Assembly (NCBI GenBank): GCA_041645535.1
Contig: JBAZPT010000001.1
Coordinates: forward strand, 310,001-374,000
Length of the DNA: 64,000 nucleotides
Origin: JBAZPT01 sp041645535
GTDB taxonomy: Bacteria > Patescibacteriota > Minisyncoccia > Moranbacterales > UBA2206
Reading direction: 5' to 3'
How positions within the stretch are numbered: the stretch's first letter is position 1; every line of letters starts with the position of its first letter. Below the pieces are notes generated by a model. That model had not been told where the DNA came from, ran no database searches, and was given only the letters and a program-made list of their open reading frames with translations. Below are positions 30,977 through 39,625 of this stretch, one piece after another. Both the position numbers and the translations under genes were made by a program.

Positions 30977-32059
30977 TTATGCTCCTTTTGCCGTAAAATT
31001 GGCAACGAGATTGCCGACTTCAGAGGTAGACATTCCCATTTGTCCAGCAGTAAGACTCTTGATATGGCCCTCGCCGATCGCCTTTTTGACCGCAGCATCA
31101 ATACGATCAGCATCTTCTCCGTCAATGACATTGCCGGCATATCTTAGCATCATCGCGGCCGCGCTAATAGCAGCCAGCGGATTTATAATATTTTTACCCG
31201 CATATTTAGGCGAGGAGCCGCCTATTGGTTCGAACATGGAAACGCCTTCGGGGTTTATATTTCCTCCTGCGGCAATACCCATTCCGCCTTGAATCATGGC
31301 ACCTAAATCCGTTATGATGTCGCCGAACATATTTTCAGTAACAATGACATCAAACAATTCAGGATTTTTCACCATCCACATCGTCGCGGCGTCCACATGG
31401 GCATAGCCACGAGTTACTTTGGGATAATGCATATCACCCATTTCCTCAAATGCCCGTTTCCAAAGATCTCCGCAATATGTAAGCACATTGGTTTTATGAA
31501 CGAGATGAATAGGCTTTTCTGCGTAAGCCGCACTCTGTTCATTGCGTTCTTTCTTAAGATCGAAAGCATACTCCAGACAACGGTCAACAGTTGCGCGATC
31601 GTAAATCATAACCTGGGAGGCTATTTCACATGCACTTCCCGGCTGAGTTACGCCTCCATGACCAGTATATATGCCGCCCGTGTTTTCCCGGATAACCACA
31701 AAATCAATATCTTCGGGCTTCTTACCTTTAAGCGGACAATCCACACTGGGATAAAGTTTGACCGGGCGCAAATTAATATACTGATCGAGCTTGAAACGTA
31801 TTGCGAGCAGGATTCCTTGTTCCAAGATGCCAGGTTTCACATCCGGGTGTCCAATAGCGCCAAGAAGGATGGCATCATGTTCTTCCAATTCCCTCAAAAC
31901 ACTTTCAGGTAAAGTTTCACCTGTCTTAAGATATCTTTCGCCACCCAGATCGTAATAATTAAACTCATGATCATCGGGTTCTACGGCCTTAATGACTTTA
32001 ATAGCTTCATTTGTGACCTCCGGACCTGTTCCGTCACCGGGAATTACTGCGATTTTCAT
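30977..32059 (-). CDS. leuB: 3-isopropylmalate/isocitrate dehydrogenase family enzyme
   Basis: An NAD(P)-dependent beta-decarboxylating dehydrogenase of 360 residues. It has IPGDGTGPEV, RFKLDQYINLRPVKLY (substrate-binding Arg), VVIRENTGGIYTG, HKTNVL, and the metal site DVIVTENMFGDIITDLG. The RENTGG form and LDQYINLRP fit isopropylmalate dehydrogenases of actinobacterial type better than classic isocitrate dehydrogenase. With the adjacent fused aconitase, leucine, homoisocitrate or citrate-to-oxoglutarate chemistry are all possible. AAAAGGAGGGA at 32076-32066 is a strong ribosome site, unlike most genes here. The gene follows the aconitase by 20 bases. Confidence 0.75.
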   Translation of the reverse strand: MKIAVIPGDGTGPEVTNEAIKVIKAVEPDDHEFNYYDLGGERYLKTGETLPESVLRELEEHDAILLGAIGHPDVKPGILEQGILLAIRFKLDQYINLRPVKLYPSVDCPLKGKKPEDIDFVVIRENTGGIYTGHGGVTQPGSACEIASQVMIYDRATVDRCLEYAFDLKKERNEQSAAYAEKPIHLVHKTNVLTYCGDLWKRAFEEMGDMHYPKVTRGYAHVDAATMWMVKNPELFDVIVTENMFGDIITDLGAMIQGGMGIAAGGNINPEGVSMFEPIGGSSPKYAGKNIINPLAAISAAAMMLRYAGNVIDGEDADRIDAAVKKAIGEGHIKSLTAGQMGMSTSEVGNLVANFTAKGA

Positions 32060-32079
32060 ACTTAGTCCCTCCTTTTCGA

Positions 32080-34026
32080 TTATATTTTGCCTTCTTTCTG
32101 TAATTTGGCAGCAAGTTCAAACATTACGCCCGTGCTTCCGCCTTTCCTGATAATACTCTTTTGGAATTCGGAGATATTAAATCCCACTCTTCTCTTGCCC
32201 CAATCGATATAGCCGTGATCGCCCACATCAGTATCCCAAACAATTTCAAGGCTGTCCGGCTTGTCTCTGAAAAGCTCATCCACGATTTCCACCAGCAATG
32301 TAATCGCGAGATTACCGGTATTGAAAAAGTTGGTTTCAAAAATACGCTCAAAACTCTTAGCGATCACACAAGTAACACCAAGACCTTCAAGTGCCCATGG
32401 AGCTTGTTCACGGCTTGAGCCATCGCCGAATCCGATATCGCCCACAATTATCTTACAGGATTTTAATACATTTCTTTCTTCGCCTGTGACCAAACCTTCA
32501 AGACAATACTGCCCAAAAGCTTTTTTATCCACTTCTGTGAGATAATCGGCCGGTATAATTTCATCCGTATTCACCTTCTCCTTTTTAAGGTAAAAAGGCT
32601 TGCCAGAGAAATTTTTACCGCCACTTAAAGACTTCAGTGAATTGCTTAGGGCGTGGTAATCTATTTTCGGCACAGGTTTTTTCTCAAACTCGATGGGCGC
32701 CACCTGGTCAGATTTTAAAACAGAAGCGTTAATCTCCGCGCAGAAAAGCTCATCCGGAACGGATACTTCTCCGAGCATGGCGCTATAAGCAGCCACGACC
32801 GGAGATGCCAGATGCACTATGCCTTCCTTACCCATCCGTCCGTCATAATTCCTGTTGGATGTGACTATGCAAACTTCGCCTTTGTAAATCACCCCACAGC
32901 TCATGCCAAGACAAGGCCCGCAGGTAGGATTTGTAACACAGCATCCCGCTTCAAGAAAGATACTTATAAGGCCTTCCTTTATCGCCTGCAGATAAATATG
33001 CTGGGTGGCAGGAATCACAATCGTGCGCACCTTGACTTTTCCGCCATGTTTTTTCATGACTGCCGCTGCCAAGCGAAGGTCTTCGAGCCTGGCGTTCGTG
33101 CACGAGCCTATGAAGACCTGATCAAATTTTTTACCCTTAAGACTACTCGCCTCAACTACATCCGACGGATGATAATTGATCGTCATAGACGGCTTCAACT
33201 CCGCAAGATCCATTGTGATCTCATCATCATATGCACAATCAGGGTCACTATTATACTGACACAGATCATCAAGGACTTGGTGATGCGTGGCTTCTTCATT
33301 GTACTTCTTGGAAATGGCCGGCCAGAGATAATCAACTGTTACAGCATCGACCATCCACATTCCGCAGGTTCCTCCTCCCTCAACAGTCATATTACTGATT
33401 GTCAGCCGCCCTGCCATGCTTTTAATAGCGCCATGAAATTCTAAGATGCAATTTTTGGCGCCATTTTTGCCTAACCTTTTGAGGACATTCAAAATGACAT
33501 CCTTAGGATAAACATTCGCCGGCAATTCTCCGGCAAAATTAACCTTAATGACTTTCTGCGGACGGATGACGAAAAAACCTGTTGTTATTCCGACACCCAA
33601 ATCGGTCGTACCAACACCCACTGACAAAGTGCACAACGCACCTGAAGTGCAGGTATGGCTATCACCCATAATTAAGGTTTCGCCTGGAAAAACGAGTGGT
33701 ACCTCCGAAATAAGAGCATGACATATGCCGCTTCGCCCTCCTACATCAAAGAAGTGAGGCAAGTCATGTTTTTTACTCCATTCACGCATAATCTTTCCCT
33801 GGAGTGCCGTCTTTTGATCTTTGGCCGGCGTGACATGATCAATCATGGGGAAAATCCGGTTGGGGTCAAAAACAACATCATACCCTCGCTCGATTGCCTC
33901 ATTAATATGCGGAGGCATTGTTATCTCATGACACGGCACCTTGTCTACTTTCAAAACAAGACTTCCATCGGATAAAGTGCAAAGCAAATGATTTTCAACA
34001 ATCTTCTGATACGCTGTCTTTTTCAC
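32080..34026 (-). CDS. Aconitase-superfamily hydratase, large and small domains fused
   Basis: The 648-residue protein joins a LeuC-type [4Fe-4S] domain and a LeuD-type swivel domain in one chain, like the Aquifex-type aconitases. Cluster cysteines are in IGSCTNARLEDLR and PTCGPCLGMSCG. Substrate-site blocks MGDSHTCTSGA and TSNRNYDGRMG are intact. The swivel domain has NTDEIIPADYL and FGDGSSREQAPWAL. The substrate may be citrate, isopropylmalate or homocitrate. The start is GTG, preceded by AAAGGAAGG. The first gene of a two-gene operon, it has a promoter at 34145-34117 and a leader hairpin. Confidence 0.82.
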   Translation of the reverse strand: MKKTAYQKIVENHLLCTLSDGSLVLKVDKVPCHEITMPPHINEAIERGYDVVFDPNRIFPMIDHVTPAKDQKTALQGKIMREWSKKHDLPHFFDVGGRSGICHALISEVPLVFPGETLIMGDSHTCTSGALCTLSVGVGTTDLGVGITTGFFVIRPQKVIKVNFAGELPANVYPKDVILNVLKRLGKNGAKNCILEFHGAIKSMAGRLTISNMTVEGGGTCGMWMVDAVTVDYLWPAISKKYNEEATHHQVLDDLCQYNSDPDCAYDDEITMDLAELKPSMTINYHPSDVVEASSLKGKKFDQVFIGSCTNARLEDLRLAAAVMKKHGGKVKVRTIVIPATQHIYLQAIKEGLISIFLEAGCCVTNPTCGPCLGMSCGVIYKGEVCIVTSNRNYDGRMGKEGIVHLASPVVAAYSAMLGEVSVPDELFCAEINASVLKSDQVAPIEFEKKPVPKIDYHALSNSLKSLSGGKNFSGKPFYLKKEKVNTDEIIPADYLTEVDKKAFGQYCLEGLVTGEERNVLKSCKIIVGDIGFGDGSSREQAPWALEGLGVTCVIAKSFERIFETNFFNTGNLAITLLVEIVDELFRDKPDSLEIVWDTDVGDHGYIDWGKRRVGFNISEFQKSIIRKGGSTGVMFELAAKLQKEGKI

Positions 34027-34085
34027 GCCTTAATACCTTCCTTTCATTTTATTTTTGCTGATTTTTAAAGAATATTAATAAAAAT

Positions 34086-34103
34086 AACCTTAATTTTAAG
34101 GTT
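34086..34103. promoter_or_regulatory. Leader hairpin of the aconitase-leuB operon
   Basis: The perfect palindrome with 8-base arms AACCTTAA/TTAAGGTT lies between the promoter and the GTG start, followed on the minus strand by ATTTTTATT. It may act as an attenuator. Confidence 0.45.
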
Positions 34104-34116
34104 CCTCCCTGATAAA

Positions 34117-34145
34117 AGTATAGCAACTATTTACCAAAAATGCAA
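34117..34145 (-). promoter_or_regulatory. Promoter of the aconitase-leuB operon
   Basis: On the minus strand TTGCAT (34145-34140), a 17-base spacer and TATACT (34122-34117), about 90 bases upstream of the GTG. Confidence 0.6.
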
Positions 34146-34155
34146 GGAAAATTAC

Positions 34156-34313
34156 CAACCAAAAAAAATGCCCTAAATAAAGCATTTTTCACCCCCACAC
34201 CCACAATATTCTGCATATAAATAAAAAAATGGGTAGGTAACTCAAAAAAAATCACCCTCAAAACCCTGCGTGGGATTGTGGGTGTGGGGGTTTATCTTCT
34301 AAAAAGCGCGAGG
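34156..34313. repeat. Direct repeat copy 2, split by a family A element
   Basis: The left part (34156-34189) contains the AATGCC...AGCATT hairpin and the right part (about 34293-34313) ATCTTCTAAAAAGCGCGAGG. Joined, they match 30846-30900. In the minus direction this is the ftsX terminator region. Confidence 0.85.
34190..34292. repeat. Stem-loop element, family A, with empty site known
   Basis: ACCCCCACACCCACAAT (34191-34207) and its exact reverse complement (34275-34291) form a 17-base inverted repeat around 67 bases. The same flanks without the element occur at 30871-30881. The comparison suggests two extra T residues at the right edge, possibly a target duplication. Confidence 0.9.
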
Positions 34314-34323
34314 AATGTGGAAA

Positions 34324-35232
34324 CTATATTTTGAGATATCTCCTCATGGCGATCCAGCTGCCAGAGATGCCCAAAAATGAGCCGACCAGAACCTGAATGC
34401 CGAATATTTTCCAGAAATGAGAAAGGTAGAAATTAATCAGATTTTCTGACGGAATAACTGATGCTACATAGGGCGTCATAAATTTAAGCGTGATAAAAAG
34501 AATCAACATGGAAACCAACGAGGCTGCCAAACCGTAAATTATCCCCTCAAAAGCAAACGGCCAGCGGATATAGGAATTGGACGCTCCCACCAGGCGCATA
34601 ATTTCAATTTCATGGCGATGGGTATAAATAGTAATCCGGATGGTGTTGAAAATAACCAGAATGGCAATGCCGGCAAAAATCAGTCCCAGCGTGATTCCGA
34701 CTTTGCGGATAGTCGCGATGATGTTGTTAAGTTTTTCAATAATCTCTTTATTTTTCCCGTAATTTATCCGCCCGATATCTTCTTTAAAATCGGATTTATC
34801 TATATAATCAACGACATTCTGATATTGATCAGCGTTGTTGGCTTTTACAACCAGCGAAGCCTGCAAGGGATTCTCGCCGATTTCCTGGAGCGACTGCATA
34901 ATCACCGGCTCATCGGCATTGTTCCTTTTGAAGTCTTCCAGCGCCTGCTCCTTGGAAACATAGTCCGCGGATTTTACCGCCATATAATTTTTGAGATACT
35001 TTTCCATTTCCGTAATTTTTGCCTCTGTTACATCCGGCTTGAAGTAAATGCTGATATTGACTTTTTCCTGGACATTTTTCAGAACGCTGTCCACCGTGAG
35101 CGTCACTACATAAATAACGCTGACTACATACAGCGAGAGAATAAGGATGCTCACCGTCGCCAAACTCAACCAGCCGTTTCTGAAAAAATTAATAAGCGCT
35201 TCTTTGAATGTCCTTTTGATGGTTAAAAACAT
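34324..35232 (-). CDS. ftsX: Cell division protein FtsX
   Basis: Membrane subunit of the FtsEX ABC-type complex that activates cell-wall hydrolases at the septum. The 302-residue protein has an N-terminal helix (about 21-44), an extracellular domain at about 60-170 and three C-terminal helices, ending QVLVGSFLGISGSWIAMRRYLKI. That topology is standard. It starts 20 bases after ftsE. The coiled-coil C39-like peptidase at 10.8-12.1 kb is the kind of partner FtsEX controls elsewhere; the link is inferred. Transcription ends in the direct-repeat hairpin, now separated by an inserted element. Confidence 0.94.
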   Translation of the reverse strand: MFLTIKRTFKEALINFFRNGWLSLATVSILILSLYVVSVIYVVTLTVDSVLKNVQEKVNISIYFKPDVTEAKITEMEKYLKNYMAVKSADYVSKEQALEDFKRNNADEPVIMQSLQEIGENPLQASLVVKANNADQYQNVVDYIDKSDFKEDIGRINYGKNKEIIEKLNNIIATIRKVGITLGLIFAGIAILVIFNTIRITIYTHRHEIEIMRLVGASNSYIRWPFAFEGIIYGLAASLVSMLILFITLKFMTPYVASVIPSENLINFYLSHFWKIFGIQVLVGSFLGISGSWIAMRRYLKI

Positions 35233-35252
35233 TTTTTGTGTTTGTTGAAAAA

Positions 35253-35984
35253 TTACATTTTATATTTGCTTTTCGCCAGATCCCCGACAATTTTCCCCTT
35301 GTCAAGAAAAATTACGCGCCGGGAAGCCTTATTGACAATTTCCTTGTCATGGCTCGCTAAAAGCACAGTGGTTCCCAGTTCATTTATCTTGAGCAGCAGT
35401 TCGACAATTTCCACCGAAGAAGCGGAATCCAGGTTTCCCGTCGGCTCATCGGCTAAAATTATAATCGGCTTGTGGATGAGCGCCCGCGCCAGCGCCACTT
35501 TTTGCTGTTCGCCGCCGCTTAATTGTTTGGGAAATTTGTGCATTTTTTCGCCCAGCCCCACAATATCCAAAATCTGCGGAACATTTTCTTTAATTTCCGA
35601 AGCCGGAGCTCCGCAGACCTCCAACGCATAAGCCACATTTTCAAAAACAGTTTTTTTATTAAGCAATTTAAAATCCTGAAAAACCGTCCCGATATTCCGG
35701 CGATGTAAAGGAATTTTGTTTCTTTTTATTTTATCCAGCGGATTACTGTCAAAAAAGATCGTGCCGGAAGTCGGCGCTTCTTCGGAAGAAATTAGTTTTA
35801 AAATTGTTGATTTGCCGGCTCCGCTGGGCCCGACGAAAGAAACAAAGTCGCCCGCGTTGATTTTAAAGCAGGCGCCCTCCAGCGCCAAAGAATCATCCTT
35901 AAATATTTTGGAAACATTGTCAAACTCAATAATCACTCCGCTTTCTTTTTTATATTCCTCCTCTTTATTTATCTTGGTCGCCAT
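35253..35984 (-). CDS. ftsE: Cell division ATP-binding protein FtsE
   Basis: ATPase of FtsEX. The 243-residue protein has VGPSGAGKSTILKLI (Walker A), LSGGEQQKVALARALI (signature), IIILADEPTGNLD (Walker B) and the H-loop SHDKE. A 15-20 residue N-terminal extension (KINKEEEYKKESG) is unusual but has no motif. It is the upstream partner of ftsX and lies 16 bases after prfB on the same strand. Confidence 0.95.
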   Translation of the reverse strand: MATKINKEEEYKKESGVIIEFDNVSKIFKDDSLALEGACFKINAGDFVSFVGPSGAGKSTILKLISSEEAPTSGTIFFDSNPLDKIKRNKIPLHRRNIGTVFQDFKLLNKKTVFENVAYALEVCGAPASEIKENVPQILDIVGLGEKMHKFPKQLSGGEQQKVALARALIHKPIIILADEPTGNLDSASSVEIVELLLKINELGTTVLLASHDKEIVNKASRRVIFLDKGKIVGDLAKSKYKM

Positions 35985-36000
35985 ATGTCTATATTATAAC

Positions 36001-37108
36001 TTATTTTTTAATTTGAGCAAAGCGCAAATAGGCCTCGATAAATTCATCCAGATTGCCTTCTAAAACGGCTTCGGTATTGGCTGTTTCGCGCTTGGTCCGG
36101 TGGTCTTTCACTAATTTATAGGGATGCAAAACATAAGAACGGATCTGGCTCCCCCACTCGGCCGAAACCGACTCGCCGCGGAGTCCGGCCTTTTCCTTCT
36201 CTTTTTCTTCCAGATATTTTTGGTGCAATTTGGCTTTGAGAATTTTCATCGCCTGTTCTTTGTTTTGCAGTTGGCTCCGTTCATTCTGGCAGGTTGCCAC
36301 AGTGCCCGTTGGGACATGCGTGATGCGCACCGCGCTGTCAGTAGTATTCACGCTTTGCCCGCCAGCGCCCGATGACCGATAGACATCCACGCGGATATCC
36401 GCTGGGCTGATTACAACTTCTTTAATATCTTCAATTAACGGCATTACCTCCACCAGCGCGAACGAAGTCTGGCGCAAATTATCAGAGTTGTACGGCGAGA
36501 GCCGCACCAGCCGGTGCACCCCGCCCTCGCTTTTTAAATTTCCATAAGCGTAAGCTCCGCTAATTTCAACTGCCGCGCTTTTAATGCCGGCTTCCTGGCC
36601 GCGCGTTTCTGAAATAATTTTAGCCTTGAATTTATTTTTTTCGCAAAATTTGAGATACATGCGCAAAAGCATTTCCGCCCAATCCTGCGCGTCCACCCCG
36701 CCGGCTCCGCTATGGATGTCCAGAATCGCGTCGTTGCAGTCGTATTCTCCGCCCAAAAGAGTTTTAAATTCCAGTTGATTTATTTTTTCTTCAATTTCAG
36801 AAAGTTTCGCTTGCAAATCTGCCTCTTCTTTTTCTGATCCGGTTTCGTCCTCGGAAATAATTCCTGATAATTCTTTGATTTCATCCAGCTCGGTTTCCAG
36901 ATCGCTCAACATTTTTATTATGCCGCGCAATTCTTCCAACTCCTGCATAATCTTAGAAGCCTTTTGCGAATTATCCCAAAACCCCTGAGTGTTAGATTTT
37001 TTTTCCAAGTCATCTATCCTAATTTTCTTTTGAGCCAAGTCAAAGATAGTCGCTCAAAAGAGCGTGTTTATCTTTTAGGCTGTGCAATTTTTCCGTAAGT
37101 TCTTTCAT
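36001..37108 (-). CDS. prfB: Peptide chain release factor 2 with programmed +1 frameshift
   Basis: RF2 releases peptides at UGA and UAA. The ATG at 37108 opens MKELTEKLHSLKDKH and runs into TATCTTTGAC (37048-37039), the classic slippery CTT-UGA-C. The +1 shift continues into DLAQKKIRIDDLEKK and the whole factor. Translation without the shift gives a peptide of about 22 residues. GAGGQSVN carries the catalytic GGQ; the codon-recognition tripeptide reads SPY rather than SPF. The usual upstream SD-like stimulator is weak here (GAGCGAC). The site shows that UGA is a stop in this organism and that RF2 regulates itself. Confidence 0.95.
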
Positions 37109-37110
37109 AA

Positions 37111-37806
37111 TTATGACTTGAAATTGGCTACAAAGTCGAAACCGCACTCACAAGGGGCTTTCTTGCAAATATGACAATTTTTTGAAAACACAACGGATAT
37201 TTTATCCGCAAAACTAATCCCCAGTGAATTGAAAACCGCCATTAAGCAGGACAGCAGATCGGCTGATTCGATTTTAATTTTTGAAAAGTCATCTTCCTTG
37301 TGACTACCTCTAAAAATCATATAGGCCTCCGACAACTCTCCCATTTCTTCGGCTAAATGTATGCCGGCATCACTGAGCGTTCTCTTTTCTAGCGGATAAA
37401 TTTTTTCAAACAATTTTTGGATATCTGAAATTTTTAATCTTTTTGCCGTTTTTGCAATCTTTGCTTTTTTTGCTCTTCTATTTTTTTCCTGAGCACATTT
37501 ACATGGGCATGATCCGCAATAAGAACAAACCCCCGGAAATCTTTTCCAGACCTCTTCTTCCATATCAATATGCATCTGGCTCATTAGTGACACGAACCAG
37601 CTCATTGCAATCATTAAATTGGATTCAATTTTTTGCGGATTTTTTTTTCTTATTCCTTTTAATCCACGCATAATAAACCTTTGCACTTGCGAAAGCATGT
37701 CCCAGGAGCTGTAATTGCGATCATTTGATTCTCCATAAACAATTTCTATAAATTTCTGGAGATCCCCTAATGTAGAATTTTTATTTAGACTCGCCATATT
37801 ATTCAA
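37111..37806 (-). CDS. MazG-like protein with duplicated helical domain and Cys pairs
   Basis: The 231-residue protein holds two related halves. Each has a helical all-alpha NTP-pyrophosphatase-like core followed by a cysteine cluster: CSYCGSCPCKC in the first and CHICKKAPCEC in the second. The second half keeps EEMGELSEA and ESADLLS, the acidic metal-binding pattern of MazG-type enzymes. The first half has lost most of these acids. It could hydrolyse noncanonical NTPs, with zinc at the cysteines. It sits directly before prfB with a two-base gap. Confidence 0.6.
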   Translation of the reverse strand: MNNMASLNKNSTLGDLQKFIEIVYGESNDRNYSSWDMLSQVQRFIMRGLKGIRKKNPQKIESNLMIAMSWFVSLMSQMHIDMEEEVWKRFPGVCSYCGSCPCKCAQEKNRRAKKAKIAKTAKRLKISDIQKLFEKIYPLEKRTLSDAGIHLAEEMGELSEAYMIFRGSHKEDDFSKIKIESADLLSCLMAVFNSLGISFADKISVVFSKNCHICKKAPCECGFDFVANFKS

Positions 37807-38545
37807 GTGTTATTAATAATAGCATTAGTCCTATGCCTAAAACAAAAGCGACTAGTTGCCAGAATGATTTTTTTGGATCCGTGTCTTTATGTAATTCCGG
37901 AATCAGGTCGGATGAGGCGATATAAATGAATCCGCCGGCCGCGAAAGGAACCAGAAATTTTGTGATTGATCCGTCGCTAATATTCAAAGCTAAAACAATA
38001 ATCGCTCCTAAAACCGCGGTAAGGGCCGTCAAAAAGTTAAAAAATAGAGCTTTGGTTTTTTTGAATCCCGCGTAAAGAAGCGAGCCGAAGTCTCCGATCT
38101 CCTGCGGAATTTCGTGGAAAATTACCGCCAGGGTTGTCGCAATGCCGACTGGAATACTCACTAAATAGCTCGCCGCGATTATAAGCCCGTCAATAAAATT
38201 ATGCAGGACATCCCCAACCAGGAGAACACAGGAAAATGGGTGTGGATGATCCTCACAAGCCACTTCATGGCAATGGCGCCAATGCAAAAATTTTTCCATC
38301 ACAAAAAAAGCCAGAATTCCGGCCAAAATACTCAACGATAAAAAAACCGTATTTTCTATTTCAGAAAAAGCTTCCGGAATCAGATGGATAAAGGCGTCGC
38401 CCAAAAGTGTTCCCGCCGCGAAACTTACCAGATATATCAGAACCTTTTTCAGCTTTTCCGCAGAAATGGCAAAAGTGAAAACCCCAATGAGTGAAATCAG
38501 GCTGACAATGATTACGGATAATATTGTGTAAATCCAAATTGTCAT
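37799..38545 (-). CDS. ZIP family metal transporter
   Basis: Imports zinc or another divalent metal. Eight membrane helices can be placed across 248 residues. The metal-transport motifs HNFIDGL and HEIPQEIGD lie in helices IV and V. A His-rich cytoplasmic loop (HWRHCHEVACEDHPHP) before helix IV is typical. It overlaps the MazG-like gene by eight bases and follows the rubrerythrin gene, so metal supply and an iron protein are linked in one transcript. Confidence 0.9.
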   Translation of the reverse strand: MTIWIYTILSVIIVSLISLIGVFTFAISAEKLKKVLIYLVSFAAGTLLGDAFIHLIPEAFSEIENTVFLSLSILAGILAFFVMEKFLHWRHCHEVACEDHPHPFSCVLLVGDVLHNFIDGLIIAASYLVSIPVGIATTLAVIFHEIPQEIGDFGSLLYAGFKKTKALFFNFLTALTAVLGAIIVLALNISDGSITKFLVPFAAGGFIYIASSDLIPELHKDTDPKKSFWQLVAFVLGIGLMLLLITLE

Positions 38546-39064
38546 TTATAAATAATTTTTAATCAATTTAATGTGATCCTCTTCTGCCTGCGATAAAGCC
38601 GTAAATAATATTCGGATATTTTGCTCGGCCGCTTCCTGCGCGAATTTTTTGTATAAATTCGTCGCGTTTTCTTCAAGTAAAATAGTTTTTTGAAAATTTT
38701 CAACATCCTCATCGCTGCAAGTTTCCGTTCCCACCACTGGGCGGTCAATTCCCAACAGTTTTGTCGCAATCACCGCGTGTTCCAACTCAATTTTAGCCAG
38801 CCTTTTATACATCGCTTTAATTTCATAAGTCTTGGCTTTGCCAGCCATGCAGACATATAGCGCGGAGGCTTTGACTTCCAGATCATAAGTGGCTCTGAGA
38901 TTTTTTACGGCTTGTTCGCTTAATTCAATTTTCTGGTTGACGATGGGATTGGCTTCACTGCCAAGTTTGATATAATTTTCCCGCGCCCCGCAAAACGGGC
39001 AATTTTTCGGCTTTTCTTCGCCTATATAGGCGTCTCCGCAAATTTCACAAATATAGGTTTTCAT
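38546..39064 (-). CDS. Rubrerythrin-like protein with N-terminal rubredoxin domain
   Basis: From the Met at 39064 it begins MKTYICEICGDAYIG with a second pair CPFCGARE, a rubredoxin-type Fe(Cys)4 site. A ferritin-like four-helix domain with ExxxE...ExxH di-iron residues follows (LEVKASALYV, KIELEHAVIATKL, LEENATNLYKKF, EDHIKLIKNYL). The rubredoxin unit is at the N-terminus, reversed from classic rubrerythrin. It likely detoxifies peroxide in an anaerobe or microaerophile. The longer frame from 39088 overlaps the upstream gene and lacks conservation. Confidence 0.88.
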   Translation of the reverse strand: MKTYICEICGDAYIGEEKPKNCPFCGARENYIKLGSEANPIVNQKIELSEQAVKNLRATYDLEVKASALYVCMAGKAKTYEIKAMYKRLAKIELEHAVIATKLLGIDRPVVGTETCSDEDVENFQKTILLEENATNLYKKFAQEAAEQNIRILFTALSQAEEDHIKLIKNYL

Positions 39065-39074
39065 AGATTTTTTC

Positions 39075-39422
39075 TTAGTTAGGAGCACTTATAGAATTCG
39101 GGGAAACCGGTTTATCCTCTTCGATACCAGTAATAAGTGGATGATTTTTTAAATACTTAAGACCCTTTTCATTAACAGCTATTGCGAAATAAGGAGTATA
39201 TGTGAACCGCTTTAAATTTTTATAGTCAGCATTATCCATTCCTCTTAATATTTCATCAACATTTTTAGTTATCGCGTCTGGATCTTTCTGTAAGTCCACC
39301 TTTATATGCACAATTACTGAGTGATAATCATTTTTATTTTTCTGCCAATAAACTCCTCCGATTACAATAGCTCCAAGCAAAATTATTCCAATCGCAATTC
39401 CTATTTTTATTTTTTTGTCCAT
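39075..39422 (-). CDS. Membrane-anchored I9-type inhibitor/propeptide domain protein
   Basis: The 115-residue protein has one N-terminal helix (about 6-26) and a domain VIVHIKVDLQKDP ... FTYTPYFAIAVNEKGLKYLKNHPLITGIEEDKPV. This matches the Inhibitor_I9 fold found as the prodomain of subtilases. No protease is attached or adjacent, so it would be a free-standing inhibitor or chaperone acting outside the membrane. It overlaps the first codons of the longer rubrerythrin frame. Confidence 0.6.
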   Translation of the reverse strand: MDKKIKIGIAIGIILLGAIVIGGVYWQKNKNDYHSVIVHIKVDLQKDPDAITKNVDEILRGMDNADYKNLKRFTYTPYFAIAVNEKGLKYLKNHPLITGIEEDKPVSPNSISAPN

Positions 39423-39436
39423 TTATTTTTTAGTAA

Positions 39437-39601
39437 TTAATTTAAATTTGAAGGTCCATATTTCGGAATGTCCCAAATCCAATAACATTCGAAATATCCT
39501 CCTGTCTGAGAACATCTTTTAATACCGATATTTTCTGCAAAAATAAAAGTTAGTGAAATAATCATTATAATAACAATCACGATAGCTATAATTTTTTTCA
39601 T
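39437..39601 (-). CDS. 54-residue exported or membrane peptide
   Basis: Begins MKKIIAIVIVIIMIISLTFIF, a signal or anchor helix, then a short tail with two cysteines (KRCSQTGGYFECYW). The open frame extends up to 39706 through the tRNA remnant, but that part is not credible coding sequence. I do not recognise the family. It lies 14 bases before the I9-type gene and may be co-expressed. Confidence 0.45.
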   Translation of the reverse strand: MKKIIAIVIVIIMIISLTFIFAENIGIKRCSQTGGYFECYWIWDIPKYGPSNLN

Positions 39602-39625
39602 ACTTTTATTATTACTTTTTCCTAT

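Noticed and set aside
30883..31140. Minus-strand frame over the leuB 3' end
   Set aside because: It overlaps leuB in another frame and includes the terminator and direct repeat; it is a shadow frame.
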